A DNA stretch of 64,000 nucleotides from CATZDY01 sp045599035 (GCA_045599035.1 JAZRVI010000032.1:1-64000), one strand, 5' to 3'; positions 41,399 through 50,239 are shown, counted from the first letter of the stretch. Notes: generated by a model not told the origin, from the sequence alone. Program-made: numbers and translations.

Positions 41399-41566
41399 GT
41401 GGCCAAATGTTTGATGTGTGGTAAAGAAATTGAAGAAGAAAATTTACTTAAAGATCCTTATGATGATGACGAAGTAGAAAGAAAATCCCCTTCCTTTTGT
41501 CAAAAATGTTTGTCTAAAGTAAGATATGAATCGGCTGAAGGTCAAAAAGGCACTAAGCCCATGTAA
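41399..41566 (+). CDS. Small zinc-ribbon protein, unknown function
   Basis: A 55-residue protein starting at GTG 41399, chosen because GAGGTG lies 7 nt upstream. It has two CxxC pairs, CLMC near the N terminus and CQKC at about 35-38, spaced as in a rubredoxin-like zinc ribbon, and an acidic middle (PYDDDEVE). The next gene, a 47-residue membrane peptide, follows after 29 bp, so the two may act as a pair. No known family was recognised. Confidence 0.7.
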   Translation: MAKCLMCGKEIEEENLLKDPYDDDEVERKSPSFCQKCLSKVRYESAEGQKGTKPM

Positions 41567-41595
41567 TCATTAAATATTGGAAAGGAGTGAAATTT

Positions 41596-41739
41596 ATGCT
41601 TTTTGAAAGCTGGTTTGGCGGATTTGCTTTCGGCGTGGCTACTACTGTAGTTATGCTGGTTATTGCCGCCCCCTTTGCTTGTATGTGGCATAAATATGTT
41701 CCTCCCAAACCCAAAAAAGTTCCTGAGGAACACCATTAG
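41596..41739 (+). CDS. 47-residue single-helix membrane protein
   Basis: An ATG with AAAGGAG 8 nt upstream opens a short frame: MLFESWFGGFAFGVATTVVM and so on. A single transmembrane helix spans about residues 8-32 and a proline/lysine-rich C-terminal tail (PPKPKKVPEEHH) follows. The strong ribosome site and packing between the zinc-ribbon gene and a terminator support it as real. The function is unknown. Confidence 0.7.
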   Translation: MLFESWFGGFAFGVATTVVMLVIAAPFACMWHKYVPPKPKKVPEEHH

Positions 41740-41742
41740 AAA

Positions 41743-41773
41743 AGCTGCCGCCCCAGTTTCGGCGGCTTTTTTA
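41743..41773 (+). terminator. Terminator before pfkA
   Basis: AAGCTGCCGCC and GGCGGCTT pair around CCAGTTTC, followed by TTTTATTTTT. Confidence 0.8.
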
Positions 41774-41806
41774 TTTTTGAGCTTACAGCAAAAGAAAGGA
41801 GCAATT

Positions 41807-42898
41807 ATGACTATTCAAAAAATCGGAATCCTGACCGGTGGCGGTGATGCTCCCGGCCTCAATGCCGTTCTGCGAGCTGCGGTCAAGACAGCCATCAATC
41901 GTTATAATTTATCGGTAATTGGTTTTCTAAACGGCTTTGGCGGCTTAATTAAAAATGAGTATCGAAAACTGAATTTGGCTGAGGTTATGGGTATTTTGCC
42001 CCGGGGCGGAACCATTTTGGGTACTACCAACCGGGACAATCCTTTTCATTATCCCCAAAAGCAGGTCAACGGAAAAATTGACTTTATTGACCTTTCCGAT
42101 CAGGTGATGACTCATATCGCCCAGCATCAATTGGATGCTTTATTAGTCATTGGCGGGGACGGCAGTCTGTCCATTGCCAGCGAGCTGCAAAAAAAGGGAA
42201 TTAGAGTAATGGGAGTTCCCAAAACGATTGACAATGATTTGCGTTGCACCGATCAAACCTTTGGCTTTGATACGGCTTTAACCACAGCTACTGAGGCTTT
42301 GGATAAATTGCATACCACTGCCGAAAGCCACCATCGGGTTATGATTTTGGAGGTTATGGGACGCTATGCCGGCTGGATTGCCCTTTCCGCTGGCATTGCC
42401 GGGGGTGCCGATGTAATTCTAATTCCGGAAATTCCTTTTCAAATGGACAAGATTCTGGATAAAATCCGGCAACGCAGCGGCAATAATAAAAATTTCAGCA
42501 TTATTGTGGCAGCAGAAGGAGCCAAACCTTTAGGAGGACAAATGGTGATTAAGAAGCTGGTCAAGGACAGCTTTGAACAAGTTCGGCTGGGAGGAATCGG
42601 GCAGTACCTGGCCAATGCCATTGAAAAGGAAATCGAGCAGGAAACCAGAGTTACAGTTTTGGGACATTTGCAAAGAGGGGGTTCTCCAACTGCCTATGAC
42701 CGGGTTTTGGCCACCCGCTTTGGAGAAAGTGCAGTAACTTACTTAATGGAAGGCTATGACTGCCACATGGTTGGGTTATCCGGCACCGAAATTAAAGTGA
42801 CTCCCTTGTCTGAAGCAGCCAACGCTCAAAAACAAGTACCCTTGGATCATCACTTATTAAGGGTCAGTCAAAGCTTGGGAATTTCTTTGGGCATCTAG
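41807..42898 (+). CDS. pfkA: 6-phosphofructokinase of the ATP/PPi group
   Basis: A 363-residue phosphofructokinase. AAAGGAGC lies before ATG 41807; an upstream frame extension to 41663 runs through the preceding gene and terminator and is not real. Substrate motifs: GGGDAPGLNAV, IGGDGSLSIA, VPKTIDNDL and MGRYAGWIAL. The second glycine of GGDGS points to ATP use, whereas the lysine in PKTIDND is the residue usual in PPi-linked enzymes. This G/K combination is known from a mixed clade of PFKs, so the phosphoryl donor is uncertain. It is longer than E. coli PfkA (320). The gene is monocistronic. Confidence 0.92.
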   Translation: MTIQKIGILTGGGDAPGLNAVLRAAVKTAINRYNLSVIGFLNGFGGLIKNEYRKLNLAEVMGILPRGGTILGTTNRDNPFHYPQKQVNGKIDFIDLSDQVMTHIAQHQLDALLVIGGDGSLSIASELQKKGIRVMGVPKTIDNDLRCTDQTFGFDTALTTATEALDKLHTTAESHHRVMILEVMGRYAGWIALSAGIAGGADVILIPEIPFQMDKILDKIRQRSGNNKNFSIIVAAEGAKPLGGQMVIKKLVKDSFEQVRLGGIGQYLANAIEKEIEQETRVTVLGHLQRGGSPTAYDRVLATRFGESAVTYLMEGYDCHMVGLSGTEIKVTPLSEAANAQKQVPLDHHLLRVSQSLGISLGI

Positions 42899-42956
42899 TC
42901 CCCAAAAAGGGGAGAACTCCCTGGTAAAAATAGAGGAAGACAGGGAGTTCTCCATA
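42898..42956. terminator. Hairpin between convergent pfkA and groL
   Basis: GGAGAACTCCCTG and CAGGGAGTTCTCC form a 13-bp perfect stem with a 17-nt loop, positioned to end both transcripts. The smaller CCCC/GGGG hairpin at 42901 lies directly before it. Confidence 0.7.
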
Positions 42957-42985
42957 TATATATAAAGAAAGGAAGACAGTTTTGC

Positions 42986-44626
42986 CTAGCCCATAGCACC
43001 CAGACCCATGCCGCCGCCGGCTGCCGGAGGAGCTACGCCTTCATCAGAACCTGCTCCATTAGCAATCAAAGTTTCAGTGGTCAGAACCATGGCTGCTACA
43101 CTGGCTGCATTTTGTAAAGCACTTCTGGTAACTTTGGTCGGGTCAACAATACCGGCCTGAATCATATTTACATAATCGCCGTTTACAGCATTGAAACCAA
43201 CGCCTTCTTCCAGAACCCGAACTTTTTCTACTACAACGGAACCTTCGGAACCAGCGTTGCTGGCAATCTGCCGCAGGGGTTCTTCCAAAGCCCGGCGAAC
43301 GATATCAATCCCGGTTCTTTCATCAGCAATATCGGAGGTCAGATCAGCGATTTCTTTCAAAGCTTTAACATAAGCCACACCGCCGCCAGGAACAATACCT
43401 TCTTCAACAGCAGCTCTGGTAGCGTTCAAAGCATCTTCGATTCTCAGTTTCTTTTCTTTCATTTCAACTTCGGTTACAGCCCCAACTTTGATAACGGCTA
43501 CGCCGCCGGCCAATTTAGCCAAGCGTTCCTGCAATTTTTCGGTATCAAATTCGGATTCGCAAACAGCGATTTCACTCTTAATCTGATTGATCCGAGCGGT
43601 AATCATATCGGTATTTCCGCCGCCGCCTACGATAACGGTTTCTTCTTTTTTAACTCTGGCTCTGGTGGCAGTACCCAGCATTTCCAGAGTAGCGTTTTCC
43701 ATTTTGATACCCATTTCTTCGGAAATAACGGTAGCACCGGTCAAGATGGCCATATCTTCCAGCATGGCTTTGCGGCGATCCCCAAAACCAGGAGCTTTAA
43801 TAGCTACGCATTGGAAGGTTCCCCGCAGACGGTTCAGAACCAGAGTAGCCATAGCTTCGCCTTCAACATCTTCAGCAATAATCAGCATGGGTTTGCCGGT
43901 CTGAACAACTTTTTCCATAATCGGCAAAAGGTCAGCAATAGCAGTAATCTTTTTATCAGTAATGAAGATATAAGGTTCACTCATATCAGCTTCCATTTTG
44001 TCGCTGTCAGTGATCATATAAGGAGAAATATAACCCCGTTCAATGCTTAAACCTTCCACTACTTCCAGATTAGTGTTAAAGCCTTTGCTTTCGTCAACAG
44101 TAATAACGCCGTCTTTACCAACCTGTTCCATGGCATCAGCAATCAAATCACCAATACTGGTATCGTTGGCAGAAATGGAGGCAACCTGAGCAATAGCTTC
44201 TTTGGTTTCTACTGTAACGGCAATGCCTTTAATAGCTTCTACAGCTTTTTCAACAGCCAGTTCAATACCTTTTTTAACAATCATCGGATTGGCACCGGCA
44301 GCAATGTTTTTCAAGCCTTCCCGAATCATGGCCTGAGCCAGCAGAGTAGCGGTGGTAGTACCATCACCGGCAATATCGTTGGTTTTAATGGCAACTTCTT
44401 TTACCAACTGAGCACCCATGTTTTTGAACGGATCAGCAAATTCGATTTCCCGGGCAATAGTTACACCGTCATTGGTGATAAGGGGAACGCCATATCTTTT
44501 TTCCAGAACTACATTCCGGCCTTTGGGTCCCAAAGTCACTTTAACAGCATTGGCCAGAGCGTTTACGCCGCTTTCCAATCTCTTACGAGCGTCTTCACCA
44601 AATACAATATCTTTATTTAATGGCAT
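42986..44626 (-). CDS. groL: Chaperonin GroEL
   Basis: A 546-residue 60-kDa chaperonin starting MPLNKDIVFGEDARKRLESG. Diagnostic segments: KVTLGPKGRNVVLEK, DGVTIAREIEF, NDIAGDGTTTATLLAQ and the C-terminal glycine/methionine tail (GGGMGLGAMG). TAGGAGG is placed before ATG 44626. It forms a two-ring folding chamber with GroES. It is co-transcribed with groS from the CIRCE-controlled promoter. Confidence 0.98.
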   Translation of the reverse strand: MPLNKDIVFGEDARKRLESGVNALANAVKVTLGPKGRNVVLEKRYGVPLITNDGVTIAREIEFADPFKNMGAQLVKEVAIKTNDIAGDGTTTATLLAQAMIREGLKNIAAGANPMIVKKGIELAVEKAVEAIKGIAVTVETKEAIAQVASISANDTSIGDLIADAMEQVGKDGVITVDESKGFNTNLEVVEGLSIERGYISPYMITDSDKMEADMSEPYIFITDKKITAIADLLPIMEKVVQTGKPMLIIAEDVEGEAMATLVLNRLRGTFQCVAIKAPGFGDRRKAMLEDMAILTGATVISEEMGIKMENATLEMLGTATRARVKKEETVIVGGGGNTDMITARINQIKSEIAVCESEFDTEKLQERLAKLAGGVAVIKVGAVTEVEMKEKKLRIEDALNATRAAVEEGIVPGGGVAYVKALKEIADLTSDIADERTGIDIVRRALEEPLRQIASNAGSEGSVVVEKVRVLEEGVGFNAVNGDYVNMIQAGIVDPTKVTRSALQNAASVAAMVLTTETLIANGAGSDEGVAPPAAGGGMGLGAMG

Positions 44627-44675
44627 TTTTATTCCTCCTAAAATCAAAAATTAAGTTTATTTAAGCAGAAACGGT

Positions 44676-44957
44676 TTACAGAACTCCGATTACATCCGCT
44701 TCCCGCAGAATCAAATATTCTTCGCCATCCAATTTTACTTCAGTACCAGCAAATTTGGAAAATAAAACAGTATCTCCAGCTTTCAGATCAATAGCTACTC
44801 TGGTACCATTATCCAGCAAACGACCGCTGCCAACAGCAATAACTTCACCCTGCTGAGGTCTTTCTTTGGCATTATCAGGAATATACAAACCGCTCTTGGT
44901 TTTTTCTTCGCTGGGTACAGGTTTCACAATAACTCTTTCGCCTAATGGTCTAATCAC
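44676..44957 (-). CDS. groS: Co-chaperonin GroES
   Basis: A 93-residue lid of the GroEL chamber. Start GTG 44957 (MIRPLGERVIVKPVPSEEKT) with AAAGGAGGG upstream. The mobile loop EEKTKSGLYIPDNAKERPQQG and the conserved LKAGDTVLFSKFAGTEV are present. It lies 49 bp upstream of groL. Confidence 0.98.
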   Translation of the reverse strand: MIRPLGERVIVKPVPSEEKTKSGLYIPDNAKERPQQGEVIAVGSGRLLDNGTRVAIDLKAGDTVLFSKFAGTEVKLDGEEYLILREADVIGVL

Positions 44958-44999
44958 AAGGAAGCCCTCCTTTAAATCTTATCTCTGCATTTATATTTA

Positions 45000-45026
45000 T
45001 TAGCACTCATCTTTATTGAGTGCTAA
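45000..45026 (-). promoter_or_regulatory. CIRCE element (HrcA operator)
   Basis: TTAGCACTC, a 9-nt spacer and GAGTGCTAA: a perfect CIRCE inverted repeat between the groES promoter and gene. HrcA repression of groESL under non-stress conditions is expected. Confidence 0.97.
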
Positions 45027-45033
45027 TAAATAT

Positions 45034-45062
45034 ATAATATAAAAAGTCTTCCGGAAAAGCAA
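45034..45062 (-). promoter_or_regulatory. Sigma-A promoter of groESL
   Basis: Minus strand TTGCTT (45062-45057), a 17-bp spacer and TATTAT (45039-45034), directly before CIRCE. Confidence 0.8.
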
Positions 45063-45146
45063 ATACCCTTCCCGGTTAAAAAAAGCTCTTTCAGATTAAA
45101 TTTACCAGCTTACCTCCTTTGTTCTCATTATTTCTCTTTTAAACTC

Positions 45147-45698
45147 CTATTTGCTCAGTTTATCAATATTTACCTCTTTGGCTATTTTTCCCGTTGCCGC
45201 AAAATTTATACCACTTCTGCCACATTCTTTGGCCTGACCGGTTAAAATTTCCAGAGCATGGGGCAAAACTGGCCGAATAACCTCCAGGCTTTCCTGAACA
45301 GCCTTGGTACTGCCCGGCAGGTTAATAATCAGACATTGCCCCCGAATGCCCGCTATCGCCCGGCTGAGCATGGCTCGATCTGTAATAGCCAGACTTTTTT
45401 GGCGAATGGCTTCCGGTATTCCGGGTACCAGTCTTTCGACCACCTGCAAAGTGGCCTCCGGGGTATTGTCCCGGGGTGAAAATCCGGTTCCTCCAGTAGT
45501 CAAAATTAAATTGGCTTTTTGGGACAGCTCCCGCAAATTTTCGGCCAAAAGATTTAAATCATCGGGTAAAACTCTCCGCTCCAAAAATTCAAATCCTTTC
45601 ATTTGAGCCAAAAAATCCTCGATTACCTGACCGCTTTGATCCTCTCTCCTGCCGACAGCTCCTTGATCGCTGGCAGTAATAATTGCTGCTTTATACAT
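45147..45698 (-). CDS. MoaB/Mog-family molybdopterin adenylyltransferase
   Basis: A 183-residue protein with the MPT-binding fold: ITASDQGAVGRREDQSG, LILTTGGTGFSPRDNTPEA and IINLPGSTKAVQESLEVI. MogA-type enzymes adenylate molybdopterin before metal insertion. The sequence matches the bacterial MoaB/Mog clade that fills the Mog role in Firmicutes. AAAGGAG lies before ATG 45698. No other moa/moe gene is near. Molybdo-enzymes are common in sulfur-reducing anaerobes. Confidence 0.9.
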   Translation of the reverse strand: MYKAAIITASDQGAVGRREDQSGQVIEDFLAQMKGFEFLERRVLPDDLNLLAENLRELSQKANLILTTGGTGFSPRDNTPEATLQVVERLVPGIPEAIRQKSLAITDRAMLSRAIAGIRGQCLIINLPGSTKAVQESLEVIRPVLPHALEILTGQAKECGRSGINFAATGKIAKEVNIDKLSK

Positions 45699-45777
45699 AA
45701 TTACTCCTTTACCTGAGGTATAAATCCTGAAATTTGGGAAAAAATAAAGTTAAATTATTAACAAGGAGGCTTTTATT

Positions 45778-45975
45778 ATGCCTGATGTACATTGCACCGT
45801 CAACACCTGCTCTTATTGGAAACAGGGAAATTTATGCGATGCCAAAAATATTGTAATTCAGAATGATCAGGACGGCGGTTTTGCTCCTTCCGCTCAACTG
45901 GACAGCTTACAGGCTACCCCGGCCGGAACCATTGGTGAAACCTGCTGTCAGACCTTCAAAAATCAAACCTGCTAG
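45778..45975 (+). CDS. DUF1540 cysteine-rich protein
   Basis: A 65-residue protein with the DUF1540 pattern Cys-x3-NTCSYWKQGNLCDAKNIVI and, at the end, ETCCQTFKNQTC. The conserved cysteines suggest metal binding. These proteins are frequent in spore-forming Clostridia and have no proven function. ACAAGGAGG lies 9 nt before the ATG. Confidence 0.88.
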   Translation: MPDVHCTVNTCSYWKQGNLCDAKNIVIQNDQDGGFAPSAQLDSLQATPAGTIGETCCQTFKNQTC

Positions 45976-45989
45976 CCTTTGATTCTCCC

Positions 45990-46031
45990 AAAATCAGGCT
46001 CATTCCAAAGCAATCCATTTGGAATGAGCCT
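45990..46031. terminator. Bidirectional terminator between DUF1540 and the lipoprotein gene
   Basis: AGGCTCATTCCAAA and TTTGGAATGAGCCT form a 14-bp perfect stem with a GCAATCCA loop. It can end both converging transcripts. Confidence 0.75.
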
Positions 46032-46039
46032 TCAGTTTG

Positions 46040-46702
46040 CTATTTTATTTGATAATCAAAATCCAGTTCCAAATTAGATTCCAGCACTTCCCAGGCTTCC
46101 TCGTAAAAATCTTCCGGACAATTAACCAGTTCCATATTTATAACATAAGCATAAGGCTCACCCGTATCAAGATATTTGGTTTCAGTAATCCCAGCATAAT
46201 AATAGTTATACTTACTGCTTCCTTTAAAGGAAGGGTATTTGGTCATGCGGAGCAGATAATCTTGAAAGTAAACAGCTTCCGGTTCAGTACCGGACTTAGT
46301 TTCCATTTTTTCCCGAACTGCCTCTTTCGTAAAAGTATTATCATAATATTCCTCATTAACCATTCCATAAATGTTCAGTTTCCAATAAGGATCGTCAACA
46401 ATACTAAGATTATTATCCGGGGCATAACTCAGGCGAGGATAAAATCCATCTTCTTCAAAAAACCAGCCTTCCGGTGGATTAACCGAAAAACAAGGTTCTT
46501 TCTCCTTCTCAGCATAGTTTCCCAATTTGCCAAAGCTGTTATCCATATTAAAAGATAGTCGCCCGGAAGATGTCACCTGTTCCTCAACTTCTGCTCCCAA
46601 ACTATCGTTGAATTCCGGGCTTTGACTGGGCATCAGGTTTTCTTCACAACCAACCAGGGTTAAAATCATAAACAGGTTTAAGATTATGATAAACTTTTTC
46701 AA
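46040..46702 (-). CDS. Predicted lipoprotein, unknown family
   Basis: A 220-residue secreted protein with a lipoprotein signal (KKFIIILNLFMILTLVGC, lipobox LVGC, Cys19). The mature part is rich in acidic and aromatic residues (YYDNTFTKEAVREKMETK, YNYYYAGITETKYLD) and has no recognised motif. GGAGG precedes ATG 46702. It is probably anchored at the outer face of the membrane. The isolated position gives no functional hint. Confidence 0.8.
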   Translation of the reverse strand: MKKFIIILNLFMILTLVGCEENLMPSQSPEFNDSLGAEVEEQVTSSGRLSFNMDNSFGKLGNYAEKEKEPCFSVNPPEGWFFEEDGFYPRLSYAPDNNLSIVDDPYWKLNIYGMVNEEYYDNTFTKEAVREKMETKSGTEPEAVYFQDYLLRMTKYPSFKGSSKYNYYYAGITETKYLDTGEPYAYVINMELVNCPEDFYEEAWEVLESNLELDFDYQIK

Positions 46703-46774
46703 TTAGTCTCCTCCTCTTCAAAATTGCAGCCTGATTTATATTATATAAACTCCTGAAGCAAAAAGCAACAAATA

Positions 46775-46803
46775 AAAAAACGGCTTAAAAGCCGTTTTTA
46801 TTC
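46775..46803 (-). terminator. Terminator after rpmB
   Basis: Minus strand AAAAACGGCTTTTAAGCCGT then TTTTTTTATT: a short GC stem with a long T-tract. Confidence 0.85.
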
Positions 46804-46822
46804 GGAAAAAACTATTGTATTC

Positions 46823-47014
46823 TCAGACAGCCCGATTTACTTTACCGCTTCGAAGACAGCGAGTACATACCAAAATCTTGGTAGGCGTACCGTTTACAAT
46901 GGCCTTAACCCTTTGCAGGTTGGGGGCCCAGGTTCTTTTGGTGCGAATATGGGAGTGACTGATTTGCATACCTACCTGTACTCCTTTACCGCAAATGCTG
47001 CATTTTCTGGCCAA
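46823..47014 (-). CDS. rpmB: 50S ribosomal protein L28
   Basis: A 63-residue ribosomal protein starting at TTG 47014 (MARKCSICGKGVQVG) with AAAGGAGG 8 nt upstream; a longer N terminus would not match the family. The zinc-binding (C+) form is kept, with CSIC and CTRC. SHSHIRTKRTWAPNLQRV is the L28 signature. It is monocistronic between its promoter and terminator. Confidence 0.96.
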   Translation of the reverse strand: MARKCSICGKGVQVGMQISHSHIRTKRTWAPNLQRVKAIVNGTPTKILVCTRCLRSGKVNRAV

Positions 47015-47046
47015 TCGTAACACCTCCTTTACAGATCACAGAGTTT

Positions 47047-47075
47047 ATTTTAGCAAATATTGCAGACTAATGCAA
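47047..47075 (-). promoter_or_regulatory. Sigma-A promoter of rpmB
   Basis: Minus strand TTGCAT (47075-47070), a 17-bp spacer and TAAAAT (47052-47047). Confidence 0.75.
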
Positions 47076-47175
47076 GGATAGTTTTGCTTTCAGATGGAAA
47101 TTTTTTATTCAAAACAGGAAAAAAGCTTAAATTGGCCAATAATAATTAATATGCCTGAAAGCACGAGGTACTTAT

Positions 47176-49224
47176 ATGTGGAACACCGCTGTTAAATTCG
47201 TCAAAGGAATTGGGGAACGCCGAGCCGCCTTATTGCAAAAATTAAATATTTACACAGCCTGGGACTTGGTTTGTCACTTTCCCCGCCGCTATGAGGATCG
47301 CAGGAAGGTCAAATACTGCCAGGATTGCCAACCGGACGAAAGAGTTTGTCTGGCCGGTCAGGTTTTGAGCTGGGAAACTGCTCGGATTCGTCCCAAGCTC
47401 CTTTTGACCAAGGCTCGCTTAAGCGATCCCAGCGGAACTTTTACCGCAGTCTGGTTTAATCAGAGCTATTTAAAGCTGGAAGCCGGGCAAATTTGGCTGT
47501 TGGTTGGCAAGATTAAAATTTTTCAGCAGCAAATTCAACTACAGGTGGACGAAGCCGAACCAATGGAGCCAAACCAAAACACTTTGCATCTGGGGCGAAT
47601 AGTCCCAGTTTATGAAATTACCTCCGGCTTATCTCAGAAAATATTTCGTCAGGCTGTTTGGGAATCCCTGCAAAAATGGTCTGGAAATTTATCGGAATTT
47701 TTACCTCAAACACTAATGCAAAAATATAAATTGCTGACTTGGGCAGAAGCCTTATGGGAAGTGCATTTTCCCAGTGAAATCGCCAGACGGCAGGCAGCCC
47801 GCCAGCGGTTGGTTTTTGAAGAACTGCTTTTACACCAGCTTTTAATGCTTTGGCAAAGAAAAAGCCTGGTCAGCCAGGTCAAGCCTCATCGCTATGGGGC
47901 GACAGAAAAAACAGAAGAAGACTTTTTGGCCTCCCTGCCCTTTGAACTTACTTTGTCCCAGCAGCAGGTTTGGGCAGATATTAAGCAGGACTTGCGGCAA
48001 AATTACCCCATGTACCGACTTTTGCAGGGGGATGTCGGCTCCGGCAAAACCATTATCAGCTTTTTAGCTCTGCAAAAGGCCGCCGCCAGCGGCTTGCAGG
48101 GAGCTTTAATGGTTCCCACCGAAATTTTAGCTCAACAGCACTTTGAGCTTTTACAAAAAATGCTGCCGGAGGTTAAGTCTGCTTTGTTAACCGGCTCCCT
48201 TAGTCCCAAAGCCAAAGCTGCTCTTTTGCAAGCCATTGCCCAACAGGAGGTTCAACTGGTCGTTGGCACTCATGCCCTGATTCAAGAATCGGTCAACTTT
48301 CCCAAACTGGCACTGGTCATTATTGACGAGCAGCACCGCTTTGGCGTGCGGCAACGGGCTCTTCTGCAATTAAAAGGCTGTCGCCCGGATGTTTTAGTTA
48401 TGACCGCCACCCCCATTCCCCGCACTTTGGCTTTAAGCCTATATGGAGATTTAGAGGTAAGCTCGATTACCGAATTGCCCCCAGGCCGCCAGCCAGTTCA
48501 AACCTATTGGTATAAGCACAGCCAATGGCCCCAGATTTGCCAACAAATTCGGCAAATCGTCCAGGCTGGCCAGCAGGTTTATCTTATCTGTCCTCTGGTA
48601 GCCGAATCAGAAAAAATAGATTTGGATTCCGCCCAGGCTTTTTATCAGCAATGCTCTCAAGTTGATTTTCCGGATTTGCAAATTGGCCTGCTGCATGGCC
48701 GCTTAAAATCAGAAGAAAAGAAAGCGGTTATTGAAGCCTTCCAAAACGGCCAAATTCAAATTTTGGTTGGCACTACCGTAGTAGAAGTAGGAATAAATGT
48801 AACTAAAGCCAATTTAATGGTCATTATGGACGCTCATCGGTTTGGCCTGGCTCAACTGCACCAACTGCGGGGGCGGGTGGGACGAGGCGATCAACCGGCC
48901 TTTTGCTGCCTGGTTTCAGATCATTCCAGCCGGGAAGTTAAAGGTCGGCTGGAGGCTTTGTGCCAAGCCTCAGACGGCTTTAGTTTGGCCGAAAAGGATT
49001 TGGAATTTAGAGGGCCAGGCGAATTTTGGGGAACCCGCCAATCCGGTTTGCCCGCCTATAAAATCGCCAATCCCTTTGTCCATTTGCGAGCCTTGGAATT
49101 AGCCCGGCAGGAAGCCAAAAGCCTGCTTCAATCCGATCCCAATTTGACCCAGCCGGAAAACCAGGCTTTAGCCAAAGAGTTACAGCGTCGTTTTGGGGAA
49201 TTATTAATTTCCGGCTTTGCCTGA
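47176..49224 (+). CDS. recG: ATP-dependent DNA helicase RecG
   Basis: A 682-residue branch-migration helicase. An N-terminal wedge/OB domain (VCLAGQVLSWETARIRPKLL) precedes the helicase core: GDVGSGKTI (motif I), IIDEQHRFGVRQR (DEQH), TATPIPRTLA (III), and TTVVEVGINVTKANLMVI with HQLRGRVGRGDQPAFC (V, VI). Full family length. RecG regresses stalled forks and processes Holliday junctions. rpmB lies divergently upstream, as often in Firmicutes. Confidence 0.96.
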   Translation: MWNTAVKFVKGIGERRAALLQKLNIYTAWDLVCHFPRRYEDRRKVKYCQDCQPDERVCLAGQVLSWETARIRPKLLLTKARLSDPSGTFTAVWFNQSYLKLEAGQIWLLVGKIKIFQQQIQLQVDEAEPMEPNQNTLHLGRIVPVYEITSGLSQKIFRQAVWESLQKWSGNLSEFLPQTLMQKYKLLTWAEALWEVHFPSEIARRQAARQRLVFEELLLHQLLMLWQRKSLVSQVKPHRYGATEKTEEDFLASLPFELTLSQQQVWADIKQDLRQNYPMYRLLQGDVGSGKTIISFLALQKAAASGLQGALMVPTEILAQQHFELLQKMLPEVKSALLTGSLSPKAKAALLQAIAQQEVQLVVGTHALIQESVNFPKLALVIIDEQHRFGVRQRALLQLKGCRPDVLVMTATPIPRTLALSLYGDLEVSSITELPPGRQPVQTYWYKHSQWPQICQQIRQIVQAGQQVYLICPLVAESEKIDLDSAQAFYQQCSQVDFPDLQIGLLHGRLKSEEKKAVIEAFQNGQIQILVGTTVVEVGINVTKANLMVIMDAHRFGLAQLHQLRGRVGRGDQPAFCCLVSDHSSREVKGRLEALCQASDGFSLAEKDLEFRGPGEFWGTRQSGLPAYKIANPFVHLRALELARQEAKSLLQSDPNLTQPENQALAKELQRRFGELLISGFA

Positions 49225-49269
49225 GCCAACTTTATTTCTAATTTAAGAACCGTTTTAGAAATTTTATGG

Positions 49270-49275
49270 TATAAT
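49270..49275 (+). promoter_or_regulatory. Extended -10 promoter of the TPR cassette
   Basis: TGGTATAAT gives an extended -10 (TGn plus TATAAT), with no good -35 box. It lies 30 bp before the TPR gene, so the leader is very short. Confidence 0.55.
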
Positions 49276-49304
49276 TAATCTAAGCAGCAAAGGAGGGTTA
49301 GCTT

Positions 49305-50237
49305 ATGGATCTTCAAGAAATTCGCAGCAAATTGGATAAATTATACAATGAAGGAGATATGCAGCAGGTAGGCCGATTTTTGCGGGAAAAAACCGCTCAA
49401 ATCAAAGCCGCCCTGGGAGAACAGGCTCCGGAATATTTGGCCATGCTCAATGAATTGGGCGGGCTGTATCGGGCAGAAGGAAAATATGCCGAAGCCGAAG
49501 CCGCCTTTAAAAAAGCCAAAACCGGTTTGGCCGCCTGGGACAACCAAAGCCCGGATTATGCCACTACCATTAATAATTTGGCCGGCTTATACCGTCTAAC
49601 TGGTCAATTTGCCAAGGCTGAAAAACTATTCCAGGAAACCCTGCAAATTTATGCCCAAACTGTGGGCAAAAATCACTTTCTGTACTCCAGCGGTTTGAAT
49701 AATCTGGGGCTGTTATATCAGGATCAAAAACGCTATTCGGAAGCCATTGCCCTGCACGAAGAAGCCCTGCAAATTGTCAAGCAACTGTTTTTTCAAATTG
49801 TTCCCTATGCCACCAGCCTGAATAATCTGGCCAATGCTTATCGGGCAGTAGGCCGTTTGGACGAAGCCCTAAACGCTCTTTCTGATGCCATTCAAACCTT
49901 TGAAGCTAATGATTGTCAAAAGCATCCGTTTTATGCTTCCACCCTGAACACCCTGGCCGGTGTTTATTACGATTTAGATCGCAATGCAGAAGCCGAAAAA
50001 CTTTATCGGCAGGTACAGGAATTTTATCAGGAGCTGTACGGCCCCTATTGTCGGGAGTGTGCGGCAACCTCTCACAATTTATGCCTGCTGGCTTTAAAAA
50101 AGCAAAGCCTGACTGAAGCTTATGACTGGCTGCAAAAAGAAACCGAAGCCTATAAGCATTTGTTGGGCGAAGATCACCAGCTCTATCAAGACTGCCTGCG
50201 GGACTTACAGCGTTTGCAGGCCAAACTGGAGGAATAA
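49305..50237 (+). CDS. Tetratricopeptide repeat protein of the DUF4037/DUF4125 cassette
   Basis: A 310-residue soluble protein made almost wholly of kinesin-light-chain-type TPRs (for example YLAMLNELGGLYRAEGKYAE, YATTINNLAGLYRLTGQFAK, YSSGLNNLGLLYQDQKRYSE, YATSLNNLANAYRAVGRLDE). AAAGGAGGG lies before ATG 49305. It is followed after 2 bp by the DUF4037 gene and then by DUF4125. As I recall, these three families occur together in many Firmicutes without a known job. The TPR protein is probably the scaffold of the set. Confidence 0.88.
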   Translation: MDLQEIRSKLDKLYNEGDMQQVGRFLREKTAQIKAALGEQAPEYLAMLNELGGLYRAEGKYAEAEAAFKKAKTGLAAWDNQSPDYATTINNLAGLYRLTGQFAKAEKLFQETLQIYAQTVGKNHFLYSSGLNNLGLLYQDQKRYSEAIALHEEALQIVKQLFFQIVPYATSLNNLANAYRAVGRLDEALNALSDAIQTFEANDCQKHPFYASTLNTLAGVYYDLDRNAEAEKLYRQVQEFYQELYGPYCRECAATSHNLCLLALKKQSLTEAYDWLQKETEAYKHLLGEDHQLYQDCLRDLQRLQAKLEE

Positions 50238-50239
50238 TT

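Noticed and set aside
46037..46558. 173-codon frame antisense to the lipoprotein gene
   Set aside because: The lipoprotein frame has a signal peptide, lipobox and ribosome site, and the antisense frame has none.
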